Part shown: piece after piece, positions 1 through 7,521 of the stretch
Numbering within the stretch: the stretch's first letter is position 1
Layout of the letters: every line of letters begins with the position of its first letter
NCBI GenBank assembly: GCA_019246575.1
Contig: JAFAQG010000494.1
Location: forward strand, 1-8,016
DNA from: Acidobacteriaceae bacterium
Lineage (GTDB): Bacteria > Acidobacteriota > Terriglobia > Bryobacterales > Bryobacteraceae
Direction of reading: 5' to 3'
Length of the DNA stretch: 8,016 nt
Position numbers and translations under genes: made by a program
Notes under the pieces: model-generated
Seen by the model: only the letters and a program-made list of their open reading frames with translations
Databases searched by the model: none
Told to the model about the DNA's origin: nothing

Positions 1-1311
1 ATACGTCGCCCCCGACGCAAACCGCACCTTGCCTCGCTTCCCAAACTTCTGCTCGATGCCCTCCAGAGGCGTCACGATATGCGACGCAATGCCGTTGTAA
101 TTCGCAAGCAGCGCGTCCGGATCGTCAGCGGCCGGACCCAGGACCGCAATGCGCTTCGCCGTTCGCAGCGGCAACATAGCTTCGTCATTCTTAAGTAGGA
201 CGATCGATTTACGCGCCGCCTCGAGCGCCAGCTTCTGATGAGCAGGCGACTCCACCTGGTCCATACCGATCTTCGAAAACGGCACTCGCTCCGCCGCATC
301 GAACATGCCCAAGCGGATTCGAGCTACGAACAAGCGCTCGACCGAGCGGCTGATTTCCTGCTCCGTGATATAGCCTCGGTGCACCGCATCCGTCAGCGTC
401 AGGTAAGATTTTCCGCAGTCCAGGTCCGTTCCGGCCTGCACGGCTTTCGCGGATGCTTCCGCGAGCGAGTTCGTGTAATGGTGTCCCGTGTAGATGTCGT
501 CGATCGCATCGCAATCGCTGACCACGTAACCATTGAAGTGCCATCCATCCCGCAGCTTGTCCTTAAGTAGAAACGTACTCGCGCACGCGGGAGCGCCGTT
601 CACCCTGTTATACGCGCACATCAATGAATCGACACCGGCTTCCAATACCGTTGCCCGGAAGGCATACAGATATGTACCGTTCAGATCTTCATCGGTCGCC
701 TTCGCATCGAATTGATGGCGGGAGGTCTCCGGCCCGCTATGCACGGCGAAGTGTTTTGAGGTCGCGATCGTTTTGAAGTAGTGCGGATCGTTGCCTTGCA
801 TTCCCTTGATGAAGGCAATCGCCATGCGCGAGGTTAAATATGGGTCTTCGCCGTACGTCTCCTGCCCGCGCCCCCACCGCGGGTCGCGGAAAATGTTGAT
901 GTTCGGCGACCAGAACGTCAATCCGTAATAGCGGCCGTGATTATCGTGCTTAATCGCGTCGTTATACTTCGCCCGCGCTTCGGTCGAAATCACGTCCGCG
1001 ATGCGCTGCTCGAGATCCGTGTCCCAGGTCGCGGCGAGCCCGATCGCCTGCGGAAAAACCGTCGCCAGACCGGCGCGCGCAACCCCGTGCAGTGCTTCGT
1101 TCCACCAATCGTAAGCGGGTACGCCCAGGCGGGGAATGGCGGGAGCCGAATTGAGCATCTGCCCGGCCTTCTCCTCGAGCGTCATGCGCGATACCAGGTC
1201 TCTCGCGCGCTCTTCCGGGATGCCGGCCGGGTCCTGATACTTGGGTCTGTCCTGTGCGAGCAAAGCCAGCGGAATAAGCGCTAATACCACGATTCGGGAG
1301 GTAATATTCAT
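1..1311 (-). CDS. Family GH3 beta-xylosidase-type glycosidase, 3'-truncated by window edge
   Basis: A retaining exo-glycosidase expected to release xylose (or a related pentose) from the non-reducing end of xylo-oligosaccharides. The frame is open for 437 codons from the ATG at 1311 to the window edge, so the C-terminal part is missing. Residues 1-20 are a hydrophobic signal peptide with likely cleavage near LLAQ, implying export. The GH3 TIM-barrel follows: DWWNEALHGVA (68-78), the RDPRWGRGQET segment (142-152), the conserved KH pair (Lys186, His187), and GYVVSDCDAI (261-270), in which Asp266 is the expected catalytic nucleophile. The second (alpha/beta sandwich) domain begins around 365 with ARKSIVLLKN. 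The DWWNEALHGVA and DPRWGRGQET signatures are typical of beta-xylosidases, including plant-like ones, rather than beta-glucosidases; the exact substrate is an inference. No good ribosome-binding site precedes the ATG. It is divergent from the receptor operon, and the xylan-related neighbours support the xylosidase call. Confidence 0.93.
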   Translation of the reverse strand, partial: MNITSRIVVLALIPLALLAQDRPKYQDPAGIPEERARDLVSRMTLEEKAGQMLNSAPAIPRLGVPAYDWWNEALHGVARAGLATVFPQAIGLAATWDTDLEQRIADVISTEARAKYNDAIKHDNHGRYYGLTFWSPNINIFRDPRWGRGQETYGEDPYLTSRMAIAFIKGMQGNDPHYFKTIATSKHFAVHSGPETSRHQFDAKATDEDLNGTYLYAFRATVLEAGVDSLMCAYNRVNGAPACASTFLLKDKLRDGWHFNGYVVSDCDAIDDIYTGHHYTNSLAEASAKAVQAGTDLDCGKSYLTLTDAVHRGYITEQEISRSVERLFVARIRLGMFDAAERVPFSKIGMDQVESPAHQKLALEAARKSIVLLKNDEAMLPLRTAKRIAVLGPAADDPDALLANYNGIASHIVTPLEGIEQKFGKRGKVRFASGATY

Positions 1312-1326
1312 GAGTGCACAATCATC

Positions 1327-1355
1327 TTGACAGCGCCGCCGCTCGGGGATATAGT
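1327..1355 (+). promoter_or_regulatory. Strong candidate sigma70-type promoter for the receptor operon
   Basis: A perfect TTGACA (1327-1332) is followed at exactly 17 bp by TATAGT (1350-1355), 11 of 12 consensus positions with ideal spacing. Transcription would start near 1362, leaving an untranslated leader of roughly 165 nt before the receptor ATG at 1529. The -35 hexamer lies only 15 bp from the start codon of the divergent GH3 gene. No clear operator palindrome or terminator-like hairpin was found in the leader. Housekeeping-type promoters of this quality are conspicuous in a GC-rich intergenic region. Confidence 0.6.
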
Positions 1356-1380
1356 TTGAGGCACGCACTTTCTCTTGAGG

Positions 1381-1408
1381 ATTGTACGACAAGGGTCTTT
1401 TGTTTCAT
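1381..1408 (-). promoter_or_regulatory. Candidate sigma70-type promoter for the GH3 gene
   Basis: Read on the minus strand, ATGAAA (1408-1403, 4 of 6 matches to the -35 consensus) is followed after 16 bp by TACAAT (1386-1381, 5 of 6 matches to the -10 consensus). Transcription would start near 1374, giving a leader of about 60 nt before the ATG at 1311. This is a motif match only; divergent regions of this size often contain one such match by chance. The leader would run across the rightward promoter at 1327-1355. Confidence 0.35.
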
Positions 1409-1510
1409 CCGGCAGGGAAGCTTCGTGTGCTCTAGCTTGGTTCATAGCTGTTTATATCAATCGGTGTCGGGCGTCGCTCTGTCCACTCGACTTTGAATGC
1501 AGGCGCCCAG

Positions 1511-1517
1511 AAAGGAA
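1511..1517 (+). promoter_or_regulatory. Ribosome-binding site that favours the ATG at 1529
   Basis: AAAGGAA sits about 11-12 bp upstream of the ATG at 1529 (and 17-18 bp upstream of a second in-frame ATG at 1535). The longest open frame could start at a TTG at 1493, but that would add 12 polar residues ahead of the signal peptide and would place this purine-rich site inside the coding region. The ATG at 1529 gives a normal signal peptide directly at the N-terminus and is preferred. Confidence 0.6.
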
Positions 1518-1528
1518 TAGACGCTCGA

Positions 1529-4500
1529 ATGTCGATGTCTCGAATTGAACTGGCGATTTTGACAGGCCTGCTATTTGCCGCAGGAGTTTCCCAGGTTGAG
1601 GCGCAGGTGCTGTATGGGTCCCTCACTGGCAACGTAACCGACCCTTCAGGCGCAGGCGTTGCCGCCGCACACGTCGAAGCTTTGAATCAAGGCACGAACG
1701 TGAAGCACGACGTTACTACCGATGAACGCGGTGTCTACCGGTTCGCCGATTTACAGCCGGGCCCATACACGGTGACCATTAGCGCTCCGTCTTTCCAAGC
1801 TTTTTCGGAAACGAATGTACCCGTGCAGGCAAACGACGTGCGCCGCGTAGATGTGCAATTGCAAATTACGTCCACCAGTCAGAAGGTGGAGGTCTCTGCC
1901 GAAGCCGTGGTGCTGCAAACCGATAAAGCCGACGTCCATACGGAGATCTCCACCACGGAAGTCGAGCAATTGCCCTACAACGGCACCGAAGGCAAAAACT
2001 TCCAATCGCTGCTGCTGTTGCAACCCGGCGCGGTCACCACGCCCGGGACAGGCGAAGCCAATTCCGCGGCCGGCAACCCGCAGCGGGCGATCACCGTATT
2101 TCAGAACGGTGTATCTTCGCAAGCCAACAACACCAGGATCGACGGCGCGTTAAATGCATACCCGTGGCTGCCGGTGAACATCGCTTACGTGCCCTCGCCG
2201 GAGGCCATTCAGACCGTCGCCGTCAGCACGAATGCCTACGATGCCGAGCAGGGGATGGCCGGCGGCGCGGCAGTGAACGTCGCCATCAAGACCGGTACGA
2301 ATGACTTGCACGGCTCGTTTTTCGAGCGCAATACCAACAATTCTTTCGACGCCATCAACAACGTCTTCACTCGCCCGGGCCGCCTTTCCAAGAACATCCA
2401 GAACCAGTTCGGATTTACTCTTGGTGGCCCGGTGTGGATTCCGAAAATCATCCACGGTAGAGACAAGCTGTTCTGGTTCATGTCTTACGAGAGCACCCGG
2501 CAGGTGCAGTTCGCCGGTTCTCCCAATCTGACGCTGCCCACCGCCGCCATGCGCACCGGCGATTTCAGCGCGACCGGCGTGGTAGTCTACGATCCCCTCA
2601 CCGGCAACTCCGACGGCACGGGACGCACGCCGTTCCTGAACAACATGATTCCCACGTCTCGCATCTCTCCCGCCGCCGCCACGCTTACCGGACTGCTGCC
2701 TTCTCTAACCAGGCCCAACGTGTTTGTCAACAACTACGATGCGTACGGCGCCACGTCGTACACCGTGGATCGTTACGATTGGAAGGCCAACTACAATCCC
2801 AACGACAAGGCCATGCTGTGGGGCCGCTACAGCATCTCACCAATGGATATCGTGGCGCCCCTGGTTCTCGGTAAAGCCGGCGGCGATGCTTTCAACGGCG
2901 GCAATCCGGGCCACGCGGGCGGCCGTATCCAGGTGGCGGCCATAGGCCTGACCTATAGCGCCTCGCCCAATCTGCTTTTCGACGGAAACGTCGGCTACAC
3001 CCGGCAGAACATCGGCGCCAATGGCGATCCTTTGGATGGTGATTTCGGAAGCGACGTGCTTCATATTCCGGGAACGAACGGCCCCGGTCCGGATTACGCA
3101 GGCATTCCCGCCTTCCAGGTAGCCGGCATTGCAAATATCGGGAATGCCAGCACCGGCAGCCCATTCCGATTCCGCGACAACCAGTACACGAGTACAATCA
3201 ACGTCACCCACATCAGAGGTGCGCATAACATCCGCGCCGGTTTCGAATACGACAAAGCCGGCCTCAACCATTTTCAGCCGCAGGGCGGCACTTTCGGTAC
3301 CGCCCGCGGTACGTTCGGCTTCGATGGTTCGTTGACGGCCCTCAAAGGCGGCACAGCCATCAACAACGCTCCCCCAGGCAGTCCGCTGCCGTCGAGTCCG
3401 GCCAATTCCTGGGCCCAATTCCTGCTTGGATTCCCATCCCGCGCAGGCAAAGTGACTCAGGTGGTCGATCCCATCGCGCTGCGCTTCTCGACCTGGGCTT
3501 TCTATGTGCGCGATATGTGGCAGGTGACGCCTAAACTGACTTTCGATTACGGCTTGCGGTGGGAGTATTATCCCATCTACTCGCATGACCACTACGGCGC
3601 AGTTCGTTTCGATCCGATGACTAAGTTCATCTACGTCGGCGGCGAAAACGGCGTGCCGGAGCACGCTTATGCGAGCGCCAGCAAGAAGGGCTTTGGTCCG
3701 CGGTTGGGTGTGGCTTACCGGTTGACTGAAAAAACAGTTGTCCGCGCCGGATACGGCATCAGTACCGATCCCGACAATATGCGTAACCAACGCAATCAAT
3801 ACCCATCCATCGTCAATCAGGATTACAATCCGGCGAACACATACCAGTTCATTAGCTACGCGGGGGTTCCGAACTCCGATGGATCCACCCGAGTGTCGCT
3901 CGCCGACGGCATTCCGGCCCCGACATTCCCGGACATTACGGTGGGTATCATCAAACCCTCATCGACAGCTTCCCCGACCACCTATCTGCCGAGCACAAGC
4001 ACCGTCACATTCCCGGCCTATTTCAATCGCGGATATTACGAAAGCTGGAACTTCACGGTTCAGCACGAATTCTCACCCACGCTGGTGGCGCAATTGGGGT
4101 ATATCGGTACCCACGGCGTGCATATCGACATGAACGTGAACATCAACGGCGCGGCCCCCGGCGCCGGTACCGCCGGACGGCAACTCAATCCGTATCTGAC
4201 GACCGATTTGAATATGGTCGAGCCGTTCGGCAACATGACTTACAACGCGTTGGAAGCGACCGTTCGAAAGCGCATTGGGCCGTCCCTCCTCGGGGTTAGT
4301 TACACCTTCTCTAAGGCGATCGATAACATCAACGGAGATAATAACGACGGCACGCTTTGGCGAACCTACCCCGTATCTTTCACGCTGGACAAGCAAGTCG
4401 CCGGATTCGACCGGCCGCATAATTTCCAGTTCTATTACGTGTATCAACTGCCCTTCGGAAAGGGACACACTTGGCTGAACCACGGCTGGACATCCTGGAT

Positions 4501-5005
4501 CGTCGGCAACTGGGAGCTTGCCGGGACGCTCTCGCGCCAAAGCGGGTTGCCCTTCGGCGTTGGCACGAGCTCTTCGCTCAACGCCGGCGGCCAAAGCAAC
4601 AGTGCTAACCAAATTAATCCCGTCGTGACGATCTTGGGCGGCACCGATTCCAGTCACCCTTATTTCGATGGCTCGGCTTTCGCCAACCCGCCCAACGGCG
4701 TACTCGGGTCGACAGGCCACTACCTCGGCGGCTTGTTTGGGCCTGGCTTGTTCGCCTGGAACGCCACTATTTCCCGCACGTTTCCTTTCAAGGAAGGAAA
4801 GATCAACTTCCAGTTGCAGGGCGAGGCTTACAACTTGACGAATACGCCTGTGTTTTCGAACCCAGGCACTGCAACCGGGGGAGTTGCAAACTGCTGCTGG
4901 ACAACGGGCGCAAACGGTGCGATCAACTATAACGGCTTCGGCGTGATCACCGGAACGCAATCCAGTCCGCGCTATCTGGTTGTGGCCGGGTATCTGCGTT
5001 TCTAA
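1529..5005 (+). CDS. TonB-dependent outer-membrane receptor, carboxypeptidase-regulatory-like/Oar-like type
   Basis: A 1158-residue outer-membrane protein, probably the importer for xylan-derived oligosaccharides. Residues 1-26 form a signal peptide (hydrophobic LAILTGLLFAAGV, cleavage near VEA-Q). Residues ~28-110 are a carboxypeptidase-regulatory-like beta-sandwich (GSLTGNVTDPSGAGV, DERGVYRFADLQPGPYTV). A plug domain spans ~125-255 (TEVEQLPYNG, ITVFQNGV, ending in AAVNVAIKTGTN). The remaining ~900 residues are aromatic-rich beta-barrel strands, ending in YLVVAGYLRF with the terminal Phe expected for BAM-dependent insertion. I see no clear TonB box. This architecture is typical of the large receptor families of Acidobacteriota; it resembles SusC only loosely and no SusD partner follows. 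The only two cysteines are adjacent, Cys1122-Cys1123. It is first in the operon, and its stop lies 9 bp before the esterase. Family is clear; the substrate is inferred from neighbours only. Confidence 0.93.
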   Translation: MSMSRIELAILTGLLFAAGVSQVEAQVLYGSLTGNVTDPSGAGVAAAHVEALNQGTNVKHDVTTDERGVYRFADLQPGPYTVTISAPSFQAFSETNVPVQANDVRRVDVQLQITSTSQKVEVSAEAVVLQTDKADVHTEISTTEVEQLPYNGTEGKNFQSLLLLQPGAVTTPGTGEANSAAGNPQRAITVFQNGVSSQANNTRIDGALNAYPWLPVNIAYVPSPEAIQTVAVSTNAYDAEQGMAGGAAVNVAIKTGTNDLHGSFFERNTNNSFDAINNVFTRPGRLSKNIQNQFGFTLGGPVWIPKIIHGRDKLFWFMSYESTRQVQFAGSPNLTLPTAAMRTGDFSATGVVVYDPLTGNSDGTGRTPFLNNMIPTSRISPAAATLTGLLPSLTRPNVFVNNYDAYGATSYTVDRYDWKANYNPNDKAMLWGRYSISPMDIVAPLVLGKAGGDAFNGGNPGHAGGRIQVAAIGLTYSASPNLLFDGNVGYTRQNIGANGDPLDGDFGSDVLHIPGTNGPGPDYAGIPAFQVAGIANIGNASTGSPFRFRDNQYTSTINVTHIRGAHNIRAGFEYDKAGLNHFQPQGGTFGTARGTFGFDGSLTALKGGTAINNAPPGSPLPSSPANSWAQFLLGFPSRAGKVTQVVDPIALRFSTWAFYVRDMWQVTPKLTFDYGLRWEYYPIYSHDHYGAVRFDPMTKFIYVGGENGVPEHAYASASKKGFGPRLGVAYRLTEKTVVRAGYGISTDPDNMRNQRNQYPSIVNQDYNPANTYQFISYAGVPNSDGSTRVSLADGIPAPTFPDITVGIIKPSSTASPTTYLPSTSTVTFPAYFNRGYYESWNFTVQHEFSPTLVAQLGYIGTHGVHIDMNVNINGAAPGAGTAGRQLNPYLTTDLNMVEPFGNMTYNALEATVRKRIGPSLLGVSYTFSKAIDNINGDNNDGTLWRTYPVSFTLDKQVAGFDRPHNFQFYYVYQLPFGKGHTWLNHGWTSWIVGNWELAGTLSRQSGLPFGVGTSSSLNAGGQSNSANQINPVVTILGGTDSSHPYFDGSAFANPPNGVLGSTGHYLGGLFGPGLFAWNATISRTFPFKEGKINFQLQGEAYNLTNTPVFSNPGTATGGVANCCWTTGANGAINYNGFGVITGTQSSPRYLVVAGYLRF

Positions 5006-5014
5006 CATTTTCGG

Positions 5015-6244
5015 ATGCGAATGCCGGTCGCCCAGTTACTCTGGGCAGTCCTCATCGCGGCCGGACTCTCGCAGAACAGCGGCCGCGCCGGAGTTCCGAC
5101 TGCTGCTCACTGGATCGGCACATGGGCCTCGTCGCCCCAGGCGAGTGACAACACAAACGCGCCGCCCGCTCCGGGCTTCGCAAGTAACACGCTCAGGCAA
5201 ATCGTGCATGTGTCGGTCGGAGGGAAACGGCTGCGCGTGCGTTTCTCGAACTCTTTTGGCGCCACCGCGCTCCCAATTGCGGCCGCCCACATCGCACTCT
5301 CAGCGGGTGGAAGCGCTATCAAGCCGCAAACGGACAAGGCGCTGACCTTCGATGGCAACCCATCCGTAAATATCCCCGCGGGAGCGCTAATCGTTTCGGA
5401 TCCTCTCGACTTCGATGTCGCTCCACTCGGTGACTTGGCAATCACAATTCGCTTAACGGCGGCGTCGAATCCGGTCACGACGCACCCCGGCTCTCGAGCC
5501 ACTTCTTACCTCGAAACCGGCGACGCGGTTTCCGCCTCGGATCTGCCCAACGCCGCCCACATCGATCACTGGTATTTCCTGAACGGTGTCGATGTGGAGG
5601 CCGAATCCGGCGCGGCCGTAGCCATCCTCGGCGATTCCATAACCGATGGACACGGTTCGACAACAAACGACAACAATCGATGGACCGACAACCTGGCGCG
5701 GCGTCTGCACTCAAATAGTGCGACGGCATCCGTCGGCGTATTGAACCACGGTATCGGCGGCAATCGCTTATTGCACGATGGCTTGGGCCCGAACGCTCTG
5801 GCGCGGTTCGATCGCGACATCCTGGCCCAAACGAGTGTGCGCTGGCTCGTCGTGCTCGAAGGCATCAACGATATCGGCACCGGTGCGAGCGCCCGTGCTC
5901 ATGGCGAAGAGCCGCCTAGCGCACAGGATTTAATCGACGCCTATAAGCAGATCATCGTTCGCGCACATACGCACAACATTCGCGTTTACGGCGCAACCAT
6001 CCTGCCGTATCAAGGCGCATTCTATTTCCGCCCGGAAGGCGAGGCGACGCGCCAAGCGGTGAATAACTGGATACGAACCAGCGGCAATTTCGACGGCGTC
6101 ATCGATTTCGACGCCGCTACCCGCGATCCGCGGAACCCGTCACATCTTTCGCCCGCGGTCGATAGCGGCGATCACTTACATCCCAGCGTTCGCGGGTATG
6201 AAATGATGGCGGATGCTGTGGATTTGAAGCTCTTCGCGCAATAA
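5015..6244 (+). CDS. XynE-like SGNH/GDSL hydrolase, probable xylan/carbohydrate acyl-esterase
   Basis: A 409-residue serine esterase expected to remove acyl (probably acetyl) groups from hemicellulose or its oligomers. Residues ~4-25 look like a signal peptide with an uncertain cleavage site, so it is probably periplasmic or secreted. An N-terminal beta-rich domain starts with HWIGTWASSPQ (32-42) and includes LRQIVHVSVGGKRLRVRFSN (60-79). The SGNH core carries block I GDSITDG (206-212, nucleophile Ser208), block II GIGGN (246-250, Gly and Asn250 for the oxyanion hole), block III GIND (283-286, Asn285) and block V DHLHP (386-390, Asp386 and His389). All catalytic residues are present. The N-terminal domain plus SGNH core matches the XynE-like subfamily named after a Prevotella bryantii enzyme. 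The start ATG at 5015 has a second in-frame ATG at 5021; neither has a strong ribosome-binding site, suggesting translational coupling to the receptor gene 9 bp upstream. Substrate is inferred from context. Confidence 0.88.
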   Translation: MRMPVAQLLWAVLIAAGLSQNSGRAGVPTAAHWIGTWASSPQASDNTNAPPAPGFASNTLRQIVHVSVGGKRLRVRFSNSFGATALPIAAAHIALSAGGSAIKPQTDKALTFDGNPSVNIPAGALIVSDPLDFDVAPLGDLAITIRLTAASNPVTTHPGSRATSYLETGDAVSASDLPNAAHIDHWYFLNGVDVEAESGAAVAILGDSITDGHGSTTNDNNRWTDNLARRLHSNSATASVGVLNHGIGGNRLLHDGLGPNALARFDRDILAQTSVRWLVVLEGINDIGTGASARAHGEEPPSAQDLIDAYKQIIVRAHTHNIRVYGATILPYQGAFYFRPEGEATRQAVNNWIRTSGNFDGVIDFDAATRDPRNPSHLSPAVDSGDHLHPSVRGYEMMADAVDLKLFAQ

Positions 6245-6250
6245 GGCAAT

Positions 6251-7519
6251 ATGCGAATCGCGGATATTCGCGCACACACCGTCACCGTTCCGCTCCATGC
6301 TGCGCTGCGACATGCGAACGGTTGCCACTGGGGACGCTTCGTCCGAACGGTCATCGAAGTAGAAACCGACAACGGTTTGCTGGGCCTCGGCGAGATGGGC
6401 GGCGGAGGTGAATCCGCAGAAGCAGCAATCCGCTCCTTGAAGTCCTATCTGATCGGCCACGACCCGGCTCGCCTCGAAGAGATGCGATTCCGTATCGCCA
6501 ACCCCACCGCGTCGCTCTATAACAATCGCACTCAACTCCTTGCTGCGCTCGAGTTCGCCTGCCTCGACATTCTCGGTCAGGCCTGGAACGTGCCTGTCCA
6601 CGCGATTCTGGGCGGCAAACTGCGCGATCGTGTACCGTTTGCCACGTATTGCTTCTGGCGTTACGCGCACGAAGACACGGGAAAAGGCGAAGTTCGCACT
6701 CCCGATCAGCTCATCGCGTTCGCACGAGAGGCCAAAGAGAAGTACGGGTTCACCAGCCATAAATTGAAAGCCGGAGTTTTTCCTCCCGATTACGAAGTGG
6801 AAGCGTTTCGCGCGCTTGCCAAAGCCTTTCCGAACGACAGCGTGCGCATCGACCCGAACGGCGCATGGTCGACGGAGCAGGCCATTCGCGTCGGGCAAGC
6901 AATCGAAGACCTCCGCAACGATTACCTGGAAGATCCGGTGTTCGGGTTGAACGGCCTGCGGCGCGTGCGGCAGATGGTTCGTATCCCGCTCGCGACGAAT
7001 ACGGTGGTCGTTAACTTCGAGCAATTAGCTGCGGACGTCCTCGATATCGCGGTCGATGTGATTCTGCTCGATACCACGTTCTGGGGCGGCATCCGGCCCT
7101 GCATCAAAGCCGCGGGCGTTTGCGAGACCTTCCAGCTCGGCGTCGCCGTGCATTCCTCCGGCGAATTGGGTATTCAGCTCGCGACCATGCTGCATCTGGG
7201 CGCGGTCATTCCGAACCTGTCCTATGCAGCCGATGCGCACTATCATCATCTGACGGACGACATTATTGAAGGCGGATTGCTGCCGTACAAAAACGGTTTA
7301 ATCGCCATTCCCGACGGGCCTGGCCTGGGCGTGAAGCTCGATCGCGAAAAGCTGCGGCAATATCAGGAGCTCTATAAAGAGCTCGGCGGCTATCCGTACG
7401 ATCAGGACCCGCTGCGGCCCGACTGGGCGCCCATCATTCCGAACGATCGCTGGGCAGATCCGAAAGACGCTCGCTGTCCCACTCTACGGAAAACCGTCAT
7501 TGCCGGAGCGCGCGCCTGA
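6251..7519 (+). CDS. Enolase-superfamily sugar-acid dehydratase, glucarate dehydratase-like
   Basis: A 422-residue cytoplasmic enzyme (no signal peptide) of the mandelate racemase/muconate lactonizing enzyme group, expected to abstract the proton alpha to a carboxylate and dehydrate an acid sugar. The N-terminal capping domain (1-125) includes [12 protein letters not shown] and [16 protein letters not shown]. In the barrel, the KxK motif (Lys171-Leu-Lys173) supplies the general base; Asp201 (with Asn203), Glu227 and Asn250 are the expected magnesium ligands; Asp274 and His301 form the second catalytic dyad. Asn rather than Asp/Glu as third ligand, plus KxK and a His/Asp pair, is the glucarate dehydratase pattern rather than mannonate or galactonate dehydratase. 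The [18 protein letters not shown] segment differs from canonical glucarate dehydratase, so the true substrate may be another aldarate or aldonate. The start is 6 bp after the esterase stop, with AAGG at 6243-6246. The stop overlaps the next start by one base. Confidence 0.87.
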   Translation: MRIADIRAHTVTVPLHAALRHANGCHWGRFVRTVIEVETDNGLLGLGEMGGGGESAEAAIRSLKSYLIGHDPARLEEMRFRIANPTASLYNNRTQLLAALEFACLDILGQAWNVPVHAILGGKLRDRVPFATYCFWRYAHEDTGKGEVRTPDQLIAFAREAKEKYGFTSHKLKAGVFPPDYEVEAFRALAKAFPNDSVRIDPNGAWSTEQAIRVGQAIEDLRNDYLEDPVFGLNGLRRVRQMVRIPLATNTVVVNFEQLAADVLDIAVDVILLDTTFWGGIRPCIKAAGVCETFQLGVAVHSSGELGIQLATMLHLGAVIPNLSYAADAHYHHLTDDIIEGGLLPYKNGLIAIPDGPGLGVKLDREKLRQYQELYKELGGYPYDQDPLRPDWAPIIPNDRWADPKDARCPTLRKTVIAGARA

Positions 7520-7521
7520 TG
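7505..7521 (+). promoter_or_regulatory. Coupled stop/start junction (TGATG) with ribosome-binding site
   Basis: The dehydratase stop TGA (7517-7519) shares its final A with the ATG (7519-7521) of the alpha-glucuronidase. GGAG at 7505-7508 lies 10 bp upstream of that ATG, inside the last codons of the dehydratase. This arrangement favours translational coupling and fixes the glucuronidase start. Confidence 0.7.

Noticed and set aside
238..570. Plus-strand open frame opposite the GH3 gene.
   Set aside because: The minus-strand frame encodes clear GH3 motifs across this interval; the plus-strand translation shows no family resemblance.
1308..1325. Five-codon minus-strand frame (ATG ATT GTG CAC TCA TGA) overlapping the GH3 start, a possible leader peptide.
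   Set aside because: Too short to distinguish from chance and without a ribosome-binding site.
1417..1424. GAAGCTTC palindrome in the intergenic region as an operator.
   Set aside because: Only 8 bp, no flanking symmetry and no repeat of it nearby.
1493..1528. TTG start giving a 12-residue N-terminal extension of the receptor.
   Set aside because: The extension is polar, precedes an otherwise normal signal peptide, and overlaps the purine-rich AAAGGAA site serving the ATG at 1529.
2837..3799. Long antisense open frame (about 320 codons) opposite the receptor gene.
   Set aside because: No recognisable domain, lies wholly opposite a clear gene, and is expected from GC-rich codon bias. The same holds for antisense frames at 4073-5008 and 6176-7024.
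7367..7384. Perfect inverted repeat GAGCTCT-ATAA-AGAGCTC within the dehydratase gene, resembling a small hairpin.
   Set aside because: It has no following T-tract and encodes Glu-Leu-Tyr-Lys-Glu-Leu in a conserved helix; repeated codons explain it, so it is not called as a terminator.
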